A DNA stretch of 64,000 bases from Balaenoptera acutorostrata (taxonomy: Eukaryota; Chordata; Mammalia; Artiodactyla; Balaenopteridae). This document shows positions 25,941 to 38,102 of this stretch, one piece after another (position 1 is the stretch's first letter; the number at the start of each line of letters is the position of its first letter). A program made the position numbers and the translations under genes. A model generated the notes under the pieces. That model ran no database searches. It was not told the origin of the DNA and saw only the letters and a program-made list of their open reading frames with translations. Location: NCBI RefSeq assembly GCF_949987535.1, contig NC_080078.1, positions 51,982,207 through 52,046,206 on the forward strand, written 5' to 3'.

Positions 25941-26929
25941 TATTTCCTCTTAATTAGAGACCAGACTATCAAGTGAAGTAGTACTTTATAGAAAATTGAG
26001 CAAATGACTTTTGTCCAATAGAGATGCAAATGATTCCTCTTTGATAGAAAAGATAACCCCAAGAGCTATAGTTTTATTGCCCTATAAGACATTAATCAGT
26101 TTCATACTTAACGTAACGAATTTATTCTAACATTCTTTTCCTGACTGTTTATATAAATCTTTGTTCCTCAGATGCTCTGTGAATGAGCTTTCCCAGCCTA
26201 CTGGTTCTGTCACTAATGACATAAAGGAACTTTTGACATATACTCACTATACATTGATAGGAGAGTCATGTTTTAACTCTTTGGCTATTGCACTTTGCCA
26301 CCACTGAGTTAGCATGTGTGTGTCTCAGAATGGGTCAATGTATTCCTGTATCCCCAGGCTCTTCCAGAGAGCAAATCAAGGCACATATTTTCTTATCCAC
26401 CTAAGGACGGTAGAACTCTAGATGGTTCTAGATGGTCATGTCAGCCAAGGCAGAAAGCAAGCTTACGATCCTCACTCATTCTTATTTGGTGTGTGCTGGC
26501 GGAGTGCCTGGCAAACACAAGTGTACAGAGAATTTGTGCCTTGAATCTCTCCAGGTTCCTCTTCTTTCCATTTCCCGACGGTTGAGATTTCTTTTTCTGT
26601 AGCTGCACAAATATCTAAAATTTCCATAAATTCACTTTCTAGGAGGCAGGTATTACAGGCAAAAGGGCTTTTCTGGGCCTACAGTTCACTAGAACCTCAA
26701 GGGGATGTGATGTGAAATGAAAGATTTAATGAATAACAAAAAGGAAACACAAAAGCCACCCAGGAAATGTTGGCCTGTTTTAATCACAAGTGCAAACATG
26801 GCTCCCTTCAAATAGATTTATGTGTTCCTTTTCAGAGGTAGCAGCAGGTTTCTTTAACATTTTCTGAGGAATCAGATCTCATGCTTATTAATCATTGCTC
26901 CCTCAGGAGCAAACCTGATGAAAATGCTT

Positions 26930-27245
26930 ACCTACCTACTTACTTTTACTGTAATCCTCCAAACCCCTGTGATCTCATTTGCCACAATATCACCTCTCAA
27001 CCCTGCTCTGCCTTCTTTGTCTGGCCAGCTTCTACCCAGCCTTCAGAATTTAGCACAAGTGGCAACTCCTGGAGGAGGCTGGTGGCTTGGCCAAGGCCCC
27101 CCTCTGGACTCCTGTGTGCTCTTAGGTGTCCTGTCCTAGTATTTCTCACTTCATGCTACATTGGTCTCTTTATGTTACCTACATCTCCCACTATCCTGCT
27201 ACGGGTCCTCAAAAGCTACCCTTTTAGTCCCAGTGGCTAGCACAC
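26930..27245 (+). repeat. L2 LINE 3' fragment
   Basis: A C/T-rich L2-like block ('tctggccagcttctacccagccttcag') runs to 'ttttagtcccagtggctagcacac'. The open frames here are repeat-derived. Confidence 0.5.
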
Positions 27246-27295
27246 AAAAAACATCAAGTGACTGTTTTTGAGGACAAGGATCAGAGCTCACACTT

Positions 27296-27504
27296 TTTTT
27301 TTGATGTGGACCTTTTTTTTTTTTTTTGGTTTTTATTGAACTTGTTACAATTTTGCTTCTGTTTCTTATGTTTTTGGGGTTTTGGCCCCAAGGCACGTGG
27401 GATCCTAGCTCCCTTACCCTAGATCCCTTACCCGGGATCGAACCCACACCCCCTGCATTGGAAGGCGAAGTCTTAACCACTGGACCACCAGGGAAGTCCC
27501 GGAA
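27296..27504 (-). mobile_element. Short CHR-family tRNA SINE
   Basis: A reverse-complement short form: T-run, a non-CHR-2 middle, then 'gggatcgaacccacaccccctgc' and 'ttaaccactggaccaccaggg'. It is flanked by CTCACACTT at 27287-27295 and 27505-27513. Confidence 0.85.
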
Positions 27505-27687
27505 CTCACACTTCTTTGTAACAGTTTTTGTGTGACTTGATGTTGGGCTCTCAAACATGAGTAGACTCTCACATACATGTTGCTTGTTTCCTGCAGTTTT
27601 TTGGTACCAATCTTCCTTTGAGCATTGAAGGCAATATGTCCTCAATTAATTTGAGCATTTATTGGAGAGTCCAATGAGCAATTTAAG

Positions 27688-27720
27688 AAATCACACACAC
27701 ACACACAAACACACACACAC
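27688..27720. repeat. Interrupted (CA)n microsatellite
   Basis: Two CA runs separated by an AA interruption. Confidence 0.85.
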
Positions 27721-28224
27721 TATCTGACCTCAGAATCATAGAAGGTGGAGGGAAGTATTAGGGGAACATGTTAAGGCTTCCTTTCCAAATGACACAGAGA
27801 CCACTCTTGGCAATTGGGTGTCACTTTTGTGGGGCCTGACAAATGAGCCCAGAAAATGTAGCCCCAGTGGGGTTTACCAGGGACTCTGGTTCTAATGGAA
27901 CCAGATGGAAGGCCATCAAAGTCCCCCAAACATGAAATCATGAAGCTATACCTTACATAGCTTACACCCTTCTTCTCACTTAGACTCAGCTAGCTCTTTC
28001 AGAAATTCCCTGGACACCAGAACCAGCTCTATTTCAAAACAGTTTTTGTGAACTTTGGTTAAAAAATAAGTGGTTTTCTGAAGAAAATGAGTTCTCTAAT
28101 TAAGAAAATATCATTTTAAAATGTAACTATAGAATCAGAAATCTTGAAAAGTTCTTGAAAGTTGAGGTCAGTTTTTTTTTTTTTTGAGAAGGATGTTGGC
28201 TAAAGGAGCGCAAGTTGGAATGGG

Positions 28225-28400
28225 GTCCAGGATTAGCAGCATCAGCAGCCCCAGGGAACTCACTGGGAATACAGATTCATGAGCTCCACCCTAAACCAGC
28301 TGAATTGGAGCCTCATAAGGGTGCAGCCCAGGATTTTATGTTTTGCCAAGCTCTCCAGGTGATCCTGATGGTCACTAGAGGTGCTGACTTAAAACTCTCT
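28225..28400 (+). mobile_element. MER5-like hAT MITE
   Basis: 'gggaatacagattcatgagctccaccc' and 'ccaagctctccaggtgatcctgatgg' are typical of the family. Confidence 0.6.
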
Positions 28401-28461
28401 AGAGGATCAGCTGTCCTCCTTGGGAAGCAAATCAATCCATTCTGCAGGGTTCTCAGTAGAC

Positions 28462-28652
28462 CAGGGCTTCTAAAAATGTAGCTGCATCAAAATCACTAGG
28501 AAAGTTTGTTAAAACACCGATTCCTGGGTTTCAACCCTGGAGATTCTAGCTCAGTAGGTTTGGGGTGGGGCTTCTGAAGTTGCATTTCTATCAAGCTGCA
28601 CAAGTGGTTCTGCTGGTCCATGGACCACACTTTGAGAAGCAAGGGCAGACAT
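28462..28652 (+). mobile_element. MER5A-like hAT MITE
   Basis: A near-complete copy: 'accagggcttct', 'tgcatcaaaatcactaggaaa', 'gctcagtaggtttggggtgggg', 'gttctgctggtccatggacc' and 'actttgagaagcaaggg'. Confidence 0.8.
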
Positions 28653-29297
28653 CCAGAGAGCAATGAGCTGATCATACATGGCTACAAAAGCTGTACTCCA
28701 TGTAGTCAGGACATCATGAAGCCTTGGCAATCACGAGAGGTTTTTGTTTTTTCCCTGTAAGAAACTCAGCGAAATATTACTGGGCTCTTTGCTGTTTAAA
28801 AATAGCATAGAAGACTTTGGAGCAGGTTCCTTTCTGTATCTTCAAAAGGCAACATCTTTGTGCAATGTTTTCCTTTCATATCTTTTTTGATGAGGACAGT
28901 CACTTAAACATCAGTACTTAGAGGCTGCTGGGACAGGGTTCATAACACTACCCATCCCAGGGCTTCCCAGCTGAGCCCCTCACCAAGAAAAGGAATAAAT
29001 GAATAAATGAATGAAGAATGAATGACTACAACCTCCACATCTAACTGTAATGCCTGTTATCAGAGAGCCTGCATCTGAGTTCAGAACTGTCTCATTGAGC
29101 ACCATAACCTCACCAGAAGAAAAGCATGGGCTATAAAATGAGGTGAAAATTACCCCTTCTTATTGTTTTCAATGAGTGAACTGGAAAAGGGGTATAACAT
29201 AGAGTTGGCCAACTGTGTGTCCATTCACTGAACCTCTCTGAACTTCCATCCTTTCATCTGTGAAGCAGCATTAACAGTACATACCTCAATGTTGCTG

Positions 29298-29492
29298 TGA
29301 ACAGAGCTTGTGGACCAGTGTGGTTCATGGACCAGTGGCATCAACATCGCCTGGAGGCTGCTAGAAATGTAAATTCTTAAGCCCCACCCCAGGCCAACTG
29401 AATCATAATATCTGGAGTGGGGGCTCAGCAATCTGTGTTTTAACAAGTCCTCCAGGGGATTCTGATACACACTGCACACTAAAGTTCAAGTA
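29298..29492 (+). mobile_element. MER5A-like hAT MITE
   Basis: 'tgtggaccagtgtggttcatgg', 'catcgcctggaggctgctaga', 'cccaggccaactgaatcat' and 'acaagtcctccaggggattctgat' occur in order. Confidence 0.8.
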
Positions 29493-29539
29493 ACACTGGA
29501 TATGAAGACCAACAGTAGATTCTCATGGTCAAGACTAGT

Positions 29540-29735
29540 TTAAGGAGTGAGGTTGCACTGCTGCAAATGCTGGCTCCACTACTTGCTGTGTGATCTCAGG
29601 CAAGATGTTTAGCCTCTCTGTGCCTCATTTTCCTCATTTTAAAATGGATTATTGTTGTAAGGATTAAATGAAGTAACACAGGTAAAGCAGTTAGCAAAAG
29701 GGCTGACACATAGGGCTCAACAAATGGTATTACTG
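29540..29735 (+). repeat. MIR SINE
   Basis: 'ctggctccactacttgctgtgtgatct', 'ctctctgtgcctcattttcctc' and 'gtaaggattaaatgaagtaac' follow the MIR order. Confidence 0.8.
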
Positions 29736-29885
29736 CATATTTAAGTATAGATAGAAGCAAGGCCAATGTTATACCATATATATAGTATAATAATTATTTA
29801 TAATTATTGCTTCTGGACCATGAGGTCATTGTTGACTTACTTTTTTATACTTTCCTTCACACTTTTTCTACAATTTATATGAATT

Positions 29886-31140
29886 TTTTTAAAACATCTT
29901 TATTGGAGTATAATTGCTTTACAATTGTGTGTTCGTTTCTGCTTTATAACAAAGTGAATCAGCTATACATATACCTATATCCCCATATCTCCTCCCTCTT
30001 GTGTCTCCCTCCCACCCTCCCTATCCCACCCCTCTAGGTGGTCACAAAGCACCGAGCTGATCTCCCTGTGCTATGTGGCTGCTTTCCACTAGCTATCTAT
30101 TTTACATTTGGTAGTATATATTAGTCCATGCCACTCTCTCACATCGTCCCAGCTTACCCTTCCCCCTACCCCATCCTCAAGTCCATTCTCTACATCTGCG
30201 TCTTTATTCCTGTCCTGTCCCTAGGTTCTTCATAACCATTTTTTTTTTTTTTAGATTCCATATATATGTGTTAGCATACGGTATTTGTTTTTCTCTTTTT
30301 GACTTACTTCACTCTGTAACACAGACTCTAGGTCCATCCACCTCACTACAAATAACTCAATTTCATTTCTTTTTATGGCTGAGTAATATTCCATTGTATA
30401 TATGTGCCACATCTTCTTTATCCATTCATCTGTTGATGGACACTTTGGTTGCTTCCAGGTCCTGGCTACTGTAAATAGAGCTGCAATGAACATGGTGGCA
30501 CATGACTCTTTTTGAATTATGGTTTTCTAAGGGTATATACCCAGTAGTGAGATTGCTGGGTTGTACGGTAGAACCTCCATACTGTTCTCCATAGTGGCTG
30601 TATCAATTTACATTCCCACCAACAGTGCAAGAGGGTTCCCTTTCCTCCACACCCTCTCCAGCATTTATTGTGTGTAGATTTTTTGATGATGGCCATTCTG
30701 ATTGGTGTGAGGTGATACCTCATTGTAATTTTGATTTGCATTTCTCTAACGATTAGTGATATTGAGCATTCTTTCATGTGTTTGTTGGCTATCTGTATAT
30801 CTTCTTTGAAAAAATGTCTATTTAGATCTTCTGTCCATTTTTGGATTGGGTTGTTTGGTTTTTGGATATTGAGCTGCATAAGCTGCTTGTAAATTTTGGA
30901 GATTAATCCTTTGTCAGTTGCTTCATTGGCAAATATTTTCTCACATTCTGAGGATTGTCTTTTCGTCTTGTCCCTTTGCTGTACAAAAGCTTTTAAGTTT
31001 CATTAGGTCCCATCTGTTTATTTTTGTTTTTATTTCCATTTCTCTAGGAGGTGGGTCAAAAAGGATCTTGCTGTGATTTATGTCATAGAGTGTTCTGTCT
31101 ATGTTTTCCTCTAAGAGTATTATAGTGTCTGGCCTTACTG
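29886..31140 (-). mobile_element. 5'-truncated L1 with broken ORF2 C-terminus
   Basis: The longest L1 in the window. The minus strand carries the end of ORF2 in two frames: 30517-30879 (includes [14 protein letters not shown] and [10 protein letters not shown]) and 30251-30493 (includes TMEYYSAIKRNEI). A frameshift or stop between about 30493 and 30517 separates them. The 3' UTR follows, to about 29886. Without its 5' end or an intact ORF it is dead. It is sense to SNAP25. Confidence 0.92.
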
Positions 31141-31399
31141 AATTGTTTTTATAACCAGAAGAAACACTATAACAATGATGTACATTAAAGAAGGGAAAGT
31201 TTTAACAGCTGAGTTGGATGAGTTATTGGGTTGGCTATGGAATATCTTATGGGTCCTCAAGGGTCTCCCTCCATTCATGCCTTATTCTTAGAGCCAAGCA
31301 TATCTTTTATTGGCTTCTGTACATACATGTGTGAGTTTGATCATTCCTATGCAATCAATCAGGAAGAAAAACCTCTTAGGCCTCATTACCCATGGGCCT

Positions 31400-31735
31400 G
31401 GGCTCCAGATGATTGACTGGATTGAGGTGATTTCTATACCTTCTTGTATACATGCAACCACTAGGTGAACAAACCCAGGCTGGCCTGGTGGATCATAAGA
31501 CAGGCCATCTGGAACAGAGATAAGTCATCTCAGCTAAGACCACTCTAGATCAGCTAGCCCCCAGCTGACCTAGCAACTGACCACAGATTGAGCCTAACCA
31601 AGATGAGAAAAACTGCCCAGCTGAACTCAGTCCAAATTACTGACTTAGAATCATGAGCTAAATAAATGAATATTGTTGAAGCCACTAAGTTGGGGGTGGG
31701 TTACTTGTTACCCAGCAAAAGCTAACTGATACACT
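31400..31735 (+). mobile_element. MLT1/MaLR-type LTR remnant
   Basis: The 3' end 'atgagctaaataaatgaatattgttg', 'aagccactaagttgggggtgg' and 'acttgttacccagcaaaagctaactgatacac' is diagnostic of MaLR LTRs on the plus strand. The 5' limit is approximate. Confidence 0.7.
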
Positions 31736-31739
31736 GGGT

Positions 31740-34365
31740 ATATGTCAAGAGTTTGCTATTATGCCATCATCCTATTCTTCCCTCAATATCCAGCAGTCAA
31801 ATTTCTTTTTACTCTTTTATGTTAAGAGTTTTACAGACAGTGGGACTATCAGGATAAGTAAGCAGCAGGCAGCAAGTAGAGTGGAAATAAAGCATGCTCG
31901 GAAGACACATCAGTAATGGAAAGTGCTGTCTTCACGTCCTTTAATAAAAGAAAATAGGCCAAGAGGAAAAAAAGAAGCCTGACTTAATATAAATTTTTCA
32001 CATGGCATCTCAGGAATAACCAGCCAGTCTATTCTTAGCCTTTTCCTCTATTGAAGCTGAAATTTATTTCCACTTTAATGTCTATCTTGGTCTGAAAGGC
32101 AATACTGAAGTTGTGGGCCAGGACAGGAAGAATGGAGTTGGGAAAATAAAGTGTTGGCATCTCATTTCTTTCAGGAGCCTGAAAACAAATCAATGTAGGG
32201 CTGGACCCAGATGTTACCACCAATCTATCTCTTTATTGCTCTGCTGATGGCCATTAATTAATGAGACCTCAGGTGCAGCATTCTGGGCAGAACCAGGGTG
32301 TCCTCTGCAGCTTCACCAATCCTTTAGGGAGTAAGAAAGCTCCTTGCTTACCTGTTGAGAAATTGCCTATTCTGTTCTAACTTTTGGGTCATATGGGTTT
32401 TAATTAGGTGAATTTGGCCATCTTAAGTGCCTGGGAGCACCACAGTTGACACATAGTTGACTCACCGCATGCCAGGTAGTGTCTGACCTCTTTGTGTGTG
32501 TTAGATCTCAGCCAGATGACAGGACGGTGCCTAGGACATAGTAGATGTTCAATAAATACTGTGTCTGACTGACCATGTGAGCCCTAACAGAGATGTTGCA
32601 CCAGGGGCTGGCAAGCGCTCCTAGAGAATGACTATTAGTGATGGGTACTGATTAATTCTCCCCTTTTATCCCTACTTTTCCCTTTATAGGGCCACTCTTA
32701 GCACATCTATTCTTTATGGATTTCGAGGGGCACATGAAATTCTTTATGGCTTAAAAGGTGGTGATTTGATAGGAAGTTCAGGAGACTTGTCTGGAAAGTG
32801 AGATTTCCCAGCAAGCACACTGTTTTCACTCGGGTTCTGTGTGTGCTGTGGATGACAGCTGGGGTAGTGGTGGAGATTCTGGGCATGGTGGATAGCAAAA
32901 GCAGCACCCCCTTACACACATCTGTCATTGTCAAGGTGGCTTGCCTCTTTCCTTTCTTCTCTATGTTTTAGCCAAATGTCAACATTTCTTGGGCTCAGCT
33001 GATCATTTGGTCTTCACTGATAAGGAGAACCTTGCAAGTACAATTTGCTCCCCTCTCAATAAATTGGTCAGCTCCTTTCATCTCTTTCCTTTCACCTTCT
33101 GCCCCCACCCCACAAACACATACAAATGTGCATGGAACACACATACCCACCATACTTTCTTTTGCTCTCAACAAGGAAAATTCAACGTGAGACTCTATCT
33201 TTGAAATACAACCGCTCAGAATCAGCTCAGAGTCAACATGGCCCCAGTGAAACCCCTGAAATTCTGAGTTTTCCCAGCAGGCTTCAGACAGAAGTGGAGT
33301 CAACACAGTCAAGCGTAAGATGAATTCCAATGAGCTCCACCAAATAACGCCAAACTCGAGGACACTAGTTACCTGGGCTGAAGGGCATACAGTTTTGAAG
33401 TCTCAGATGTCGGTAAAGTTATGTTTAAAATTTCAATCATGATGTGAATTAACATACTTTATTCCCTGCCCATTTTGGAAGCAGAAAGATGATTTTATAT
33501 GGGGACAAGACAGGACAAGGGAAAGGACATAGCTTATAATTTACATGTGCTCTTGAGGTTTCAAATATGGCTGCAATGGTAAAAAAGCAAGCCACAGCAC
33601 TTCATCATGAGTCTGTTTAATTATAAATTCATTTAAAAACACATATCAAGCACCTACTGTGCGGAAATTGTCAGTGCGAGTGTGTGAAAAATGAATAAGA
33701 TAGCATTCCTGTCACCAAGAAGTTTGTAGCTGAGTTCAGGTGCAGGAATATGGATCTAGAGACATACCCAGGCCATGGACCTGGCAATACTTTGAAACCC
33801 ACACTGACCAGAAAATAGTACTTATTTTTGACTCCCAAATTTAAATTAATATTCATTCTCCCGAAACATAATTTAATAGCTAATCTAAGTCTTCACAATC
33901 AGAAACTTCCTTGGCGTTACAAAACTCCTGACATAAAAATGAAGGAGGACAGATTGATTCTCTTCAGTGTGGAAGACAAGGCACAGGATCTGTTTTGAAT
34001 GGTCCAGATTCTTTTATACTGACCACCAGTTTGAGTTATTGAAAGCGTCGTCCTCCCCACTCCTATCTCCCTAAAATCAAAGACCTACTGAATTTTCCCA
34101 AGGGCACATTCAAGAATTGAGAAAGCAAGAGAGAAGGAGACTTCCTGTGACAAGGATACTTAATGTCGGATGGCTTTGGGGGGAGCCAAATCTTTCCATA
34201 CATCCCTGCTCTCCTTCCCCTAACCTACCCCCCAACACCCTTCTCTTGCCTGGTATAAATTTACCCAAGATTTCACAGATGCTTTCCCTGATGGGGCTCC
34301 CCTCCCCTGACCAGGCCACGCCCCATTTTAAACAGTCTCCCGACACTCTATAATTTTGTTTGTAC
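31740..34365. other. Intronic stretch with only a short L2 tail
   Basis: Apart from the L2 end at 32515-32575, I see nothing identifiable. The open frames are short and unlike any protein I recognise. Confidence 0.4.
32515..32575 (+). repeat. L2 3'-end fragment
   Basis: 'cggtgcctaggacatagtagatgttcaataaatact' is the classic L2 tail. Confidence 0.7.
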
Positions 34366-34367
34366 CA

Positions 34368-34630
34368 TTTAGCGTAGCGTAGTGGTTGCAAGCATGGACT
34401 CCAAAATGGGAGTTCCTCAGTTCAGATCCTGCCTCTGCCACTTTCTGGCTGTGTGCCTTTAGGCAAGCTGCTTAACCTCACTGTGCCTCAGTTTCCTTAT
34501 CTGTGAAATGGGGCTAAGTGTAGTTCCTACCTCATAGGCTTTTTATGAAGACTAAATGAGTTAATATTTATGAAAATGATTAGAACAGTGCCTGGCATAT
34601 AGTAAGTGCTAAATAAGTGTTCATTTAATA
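34368..34630 (+). repeat. Near-complete MIR SINE
   Basis: All MIR blocks occur in order, from 'gtagtggttgcaagcatgga' through 'cctctgccactttctggctgtgtg', 'cctcactgtgcctcagtttcct', 'acctcatagg' and 'acagtgcctggcatatagtaagtgct'. Confidence 0.9.
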
Positions 34631-34794
34631 AATAAACATAGTGGAATGAGTTGTTTAATATGTTCCTTTCAAATAGAAGTTCCAACTTATTGTTTTATGT
34701 CACTGGGGTGAATTATTGTGGCACTAGATGTCTGATGCACAAGACTGGAGTAAGGAAGGCATTACTATCCTACTATTATTACTACTGTTGGTAC

Positions 34795-34995
34795 CTAACA
34801 TTTATGGACTATTTGCTCTGTGTCTGGCACTGTAGTCAAAACCTTATAGGCATTGTCTAATGTAATCTTTACAACAAGCCTTAGAAATAGATACTCTATT
34901 GATACTCATTTCTCAGATGAGGAAACTGAGGCTCAGAAGGCACTAAAGAATCTGCCCAAGGTAACATAGCCAGGAAGTGCTGATTCAATCCCAGG
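34795..34995 (-). repeat. MIR SINE
   Basis: Reverse-complement MIR: 'ctgtgtctggcactgtagtc', 'ctcagatgaggaaactgaggctcagaagg' and 'catagccaggaagtgctgattc'. Confidence 0.85.
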
Positions 34996-35150
34996 AGATT
35001 TGAGGAGTATTCAAAGTTCTGGATCATTTGAGGAGTTCGCACAATAGTGACTGGGAACTAAGGCAAAGATATGGGGACAGTATGATGGCCATGGAAATGT
35101 GTCTCTCGGATTTTTGCCTATAGGTGGGGTTTGAGTACCACCTCCACCCA

Positions 35151-35153
<3 letters not shown>

Positions 35154-35190
<37 letters not shown>
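35154..35190. repeat. (AC)n microsatellite
   Basis: About 17 CA units with a late TA interruption. Confidence 0.93.
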
Positions 35191-35193
<3 letters not shown>

Positions 35194-35834
35194 ACATATA
35201 CCCCTTGAGGGTGGGCTAGACTCAGTGACACACTTCCAAAGATACGAGTATGGAAAGGGAAAAATAGTAACTCTACAGGGGAAAGACTTGGCAAGCACTA
35301 CGTTGGGCAAGTAGTATAATATCACCAGTGATGTTATATGGATTTGCTGTCCCCCCTGACATAAGGTGATGAATAGGACACTTCACTTCTGCCATATTCT
35401 TTCCAAAAATCCATAACTTGAGTCTAATGGTAAGAACGACAGCAGACAACCCCAGATTGTGGGACATTCTACAGGGTGCAGGACGCTGCTCCTCGAGATA
35501 GTCAAGGTCATAAAAAACAAAGAAAGATGGAGAAACTGTCATAGATCATAGGAGACAGGGAGAAATAACAACTAAATGCAATGTGGTACCTGGACTAGAT
35601 CCTGGACCAGGAAGAGAACATTAATGGAAAAGCTGGTAGGATCCAAATAATATCTGAAGTTTGATTAATAGTAATGTCAGTTTCTTAGTTGTGACAAATG
35701 TACCATGTGTTCAAATGTACAAATGTGAAAATGTAAGGTGTTAACAATGGGGGAGATTGGGTGGGAGGTGTACCATATTTGCAACTTTTCTGCAAACCTA
35801 AAATTATTCCTAAATAGTTTATTTATTTTTTATT

Positions 35835-35965
35835 CCTAAATTAAAAATGCCTCCAGAAATTGTGATTTGATTGGTCTAAGATATGGCCTGAGCTTTGGAA
35901 TTTCTATAAGATTCATGGGGATTCTGATGTGCAGACAAGTTTAGGAAACCATTGATCCACATTCT
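35835..35965 (+). mobile_element. MER5-like hAT MITE fragment
   Basis: 'atgcctccagaaattgtgatt' and 'ggggattctgatgtgcagac' match loosely. Diverged. Confidence 0.4.
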
Positions 35966-35999
35966 TAAGAGCTACTGAGTTGAGTGGTAAAGCCAGTTT

Positions 36000-36057
36000 C
36001 TTTTAAGTAAAGTCACAAGGGGCAGCTGCTTTTAAGTAAAGTCACAAGGGGCAGCTG
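36000..36057. repeat. Perfect 29-bp tandem duplication
   Basis: Two identical head-to-tail copies (36000-36028 and 36029-36057), each starting CTTTTAAGTAAAG and ending GGGGCAGCTG, with a third partial CTTTAAG after them. Exact identity implies a recent event. Confidence 0.95.
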
Positions 36058-36199
36058 CTTTAAGGTGGCTCTACCCCTGAGCTACGGCTTCCTTCTCTGT
36101 GATCACAGTACAGTGGTTCTTTCTGGAACAGCACTCCTTGCAAATTTACTCTCACATTTATCCTCAGAAACAGAATCTTATCTCTTTGGTGGGACACTC

Positions 36200-36682
36200 T
36201 AATGTACTGGTTAGATTAATCCTAATCTCCTATTATGCTGGCTAAGTGGGTATTCAGACCTACCTTTGGAGAACCAAACTAAATGGAGTCACTATTGTCA
36301 GGGACAAAATGCAGATGGTCAATACAGGCATATAAAGGAAACGTAAACTAGTCTTACAGGAATTTACAGCTTTTCTCAGAAATCAGCAGAGGACACCAGC
36401 CAATCCTCAAACTCCAGGTCTGTTCATGCCAGCTCTGGATTTCCTCGTTCCCCTCACCCAGCTCCCCTGATCCAAATAAGAAAGAAGACCACCGGGCAAC
36501 CAATCAGCTGAAAAAGACAAATAACTTCCCTATGATCCCATAAAAATTCCTTAGTCTGTGAGCAACTCAGAACTCATTGCTCCCGGAGTCTTGAGTTTCG
36601 CAGTTTGCATGCAGGTCAAAAGCCTTGCAATAAACTCATCCTTCTGCTTTGTTTTATTCAGCGGGCAGAGTTTGGTTTTTGA
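36200..36682 (+). mobile_element. Endogenous retrovirus LTR remnant (ERV1-like), probably solitary
   Basis: It has retroviral LTR architecture on the plus strand: a CCAAT-type motif (36499-36503), a CATAAAAA TATA-like box at about 36539-36546, a poly(A) signal AATAAA at about 36629 and a T/G-rich end near 36682. No internal gag, pol or env was seen nearby, so a solo LTR is likely. The 5' limit and family are uncertain. It is antisense to SNAP25. Confidence 0.6.
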
Positions 36683-37199
36683 CACCTTCTAGCATGCAAG
36701 GAATTTAATCCTAAGGAGCTGGGTGAACGAAACAGCTGTAAATCAGTTAAGTGCCTAGTGGGAGCTGACTGTTTAAAGGTTTTTTGAAGAGGACCTGTGG
36801 GCAATGAGAGGTTTCTCCTGTAACAGACCTCCCAGGTTAGCTCATTTAATTTCTTTACATTTGGGTTCAGTGTTTTCTGGCAGCAGGGCACTTCACAGAC
36901 TAGTCATCTCCCTCCCTCACTCAGGAGAGTAATGGCTACCATAATGGATGCTGGAGGTGCCCTGCCCAGATCCCAGTTACTCTTTACTGGCAGGTGTACC
37001 AGTTTCCCAGATGCTGAGCTTGCTGTGGCTCACAGGTTACACCTGTGATTTCTCCTGAGTCCTGCTCTTGACTGACAGGGCCCACCTCCCCTGAGATGCC
37101 TGGGAGTTTCCTGGCTGCCCAGTGACTGACTGATACAGAGCTACCTCCTTGCCTCAAGGCAGGATGAACTGTGATGCAACCCACACTCCAGAGCTCGGG

Positions 37200-37375
37200 A
37201 TCAGGCTGAGGCTAGTCCACAGCTGAGATGGCATCCTTGCTGGGCTCTTTCCCCTGCCCCATCCTGCTCCCCTTGTGTTATTACAGGCTGACCTGAAAAT
37301 CCTTTCTCACTGAATCACTTGCACTCGAATTCCACTACAACCAGGGAATCAGACTTACATCAGCCCGCATCCTGC
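37200..37375 (+). mobile_element. Possible LTR 3'-end remnant
   Basis: 'ttattacaggctgacctgaaaatcc' followed by 'ctgaatcacttgcactcgaattcc' resembles the end of ERVL-class LTRs. Weak. Confidence 0.3.
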
Positions 37376-37439
37376 TTCAGGCGGTGACTGAGGGGACAGC
37401 AGATAGGGTCCTCCAGTGGCCTCCCACTCCAAGGATGCA

Positions 37440-38072
37440 CACCAGCTGGCCATCCCTGTCTAGCTGGGAGCCCCTAGTAAGTCATGTCCTCTTGCTGGGT
37501 CTCAATTTCTCCATCCACAGCTACCTCCTATTGGGCTCCCTGTTTCCGCTCTTGTTTCACCCCAATCCAGAGTGATGTTGGAAAAAGATAAGGCACATCA
37601 CATCAATCCCCTTCATAGAACCCTCCAGAGGCTTCCAGTGCTCCTCCACCAAAAGCCAGACCCCTCACCAGGCTCTGCGGCCCTCGCTGATCTGGCGCTT
37701 CCTAACTCCCGGCCTCATTTCACACTCCATCTTCTCCAACAGCTTTGGCCACTTGCTGTGGAAAACACACCACCCTTCCTGAAATACTGGCCCCCACCAA
37801 GATGGTGCCTTCTTCTCCGGAGCTTGACTGCCATCCCCTCAGAGAGGTCCGCCCTCACCCCATCTCACATTTCCACCTCACACTATTTTAATCTCCTGTT
37901 TAGCCCCTGTTCCATCTGACGTGGTTCTTGTCTGTCTGCCTGCTTGTTGGATGTCTGTCTCCTCCCACTAAAACATTATCTCCACGTGAGATCTTGCCTG
38001 ACTTGTTCACCCTGTTTCCCCAGTGCCTAGAGCAGCACTAGGCATGTAATAGATGCTCAATAAATACATGGT
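37440..38072 (+). repeat. L2 LINE fragment
   Basis: An L2 3'-ORF-like C/T-rich sequence ('cccttcatagaaccctccagaggcttccagtgctcc') continues to the typical end 'ccccagtgcctagagcagcactaggcatgtaatagatgctcaataaata'. The open frames 37384-37575 and 37572-37919 are L2-derived, not genes. Confidence 0.75.
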
Positions 38073-38082
38073 GGCGACAGAA

Positions 38083-38102
38083 GGAGGGAGGGAGGGAGGG
38101 AG
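38083..38102. repeat. (GAGG)n simple repeat
   Basis: Five tandem GAGG-type units at the end of the L2 fragment. Confidence 0.8.

Noticed and set aside
30251..30879. Possible reverse-transcriptase gene
   Set aside because: These are the frameshifted C-terminal remains of L1 ORF2 in a 5'-truncated element, not a functional gene.
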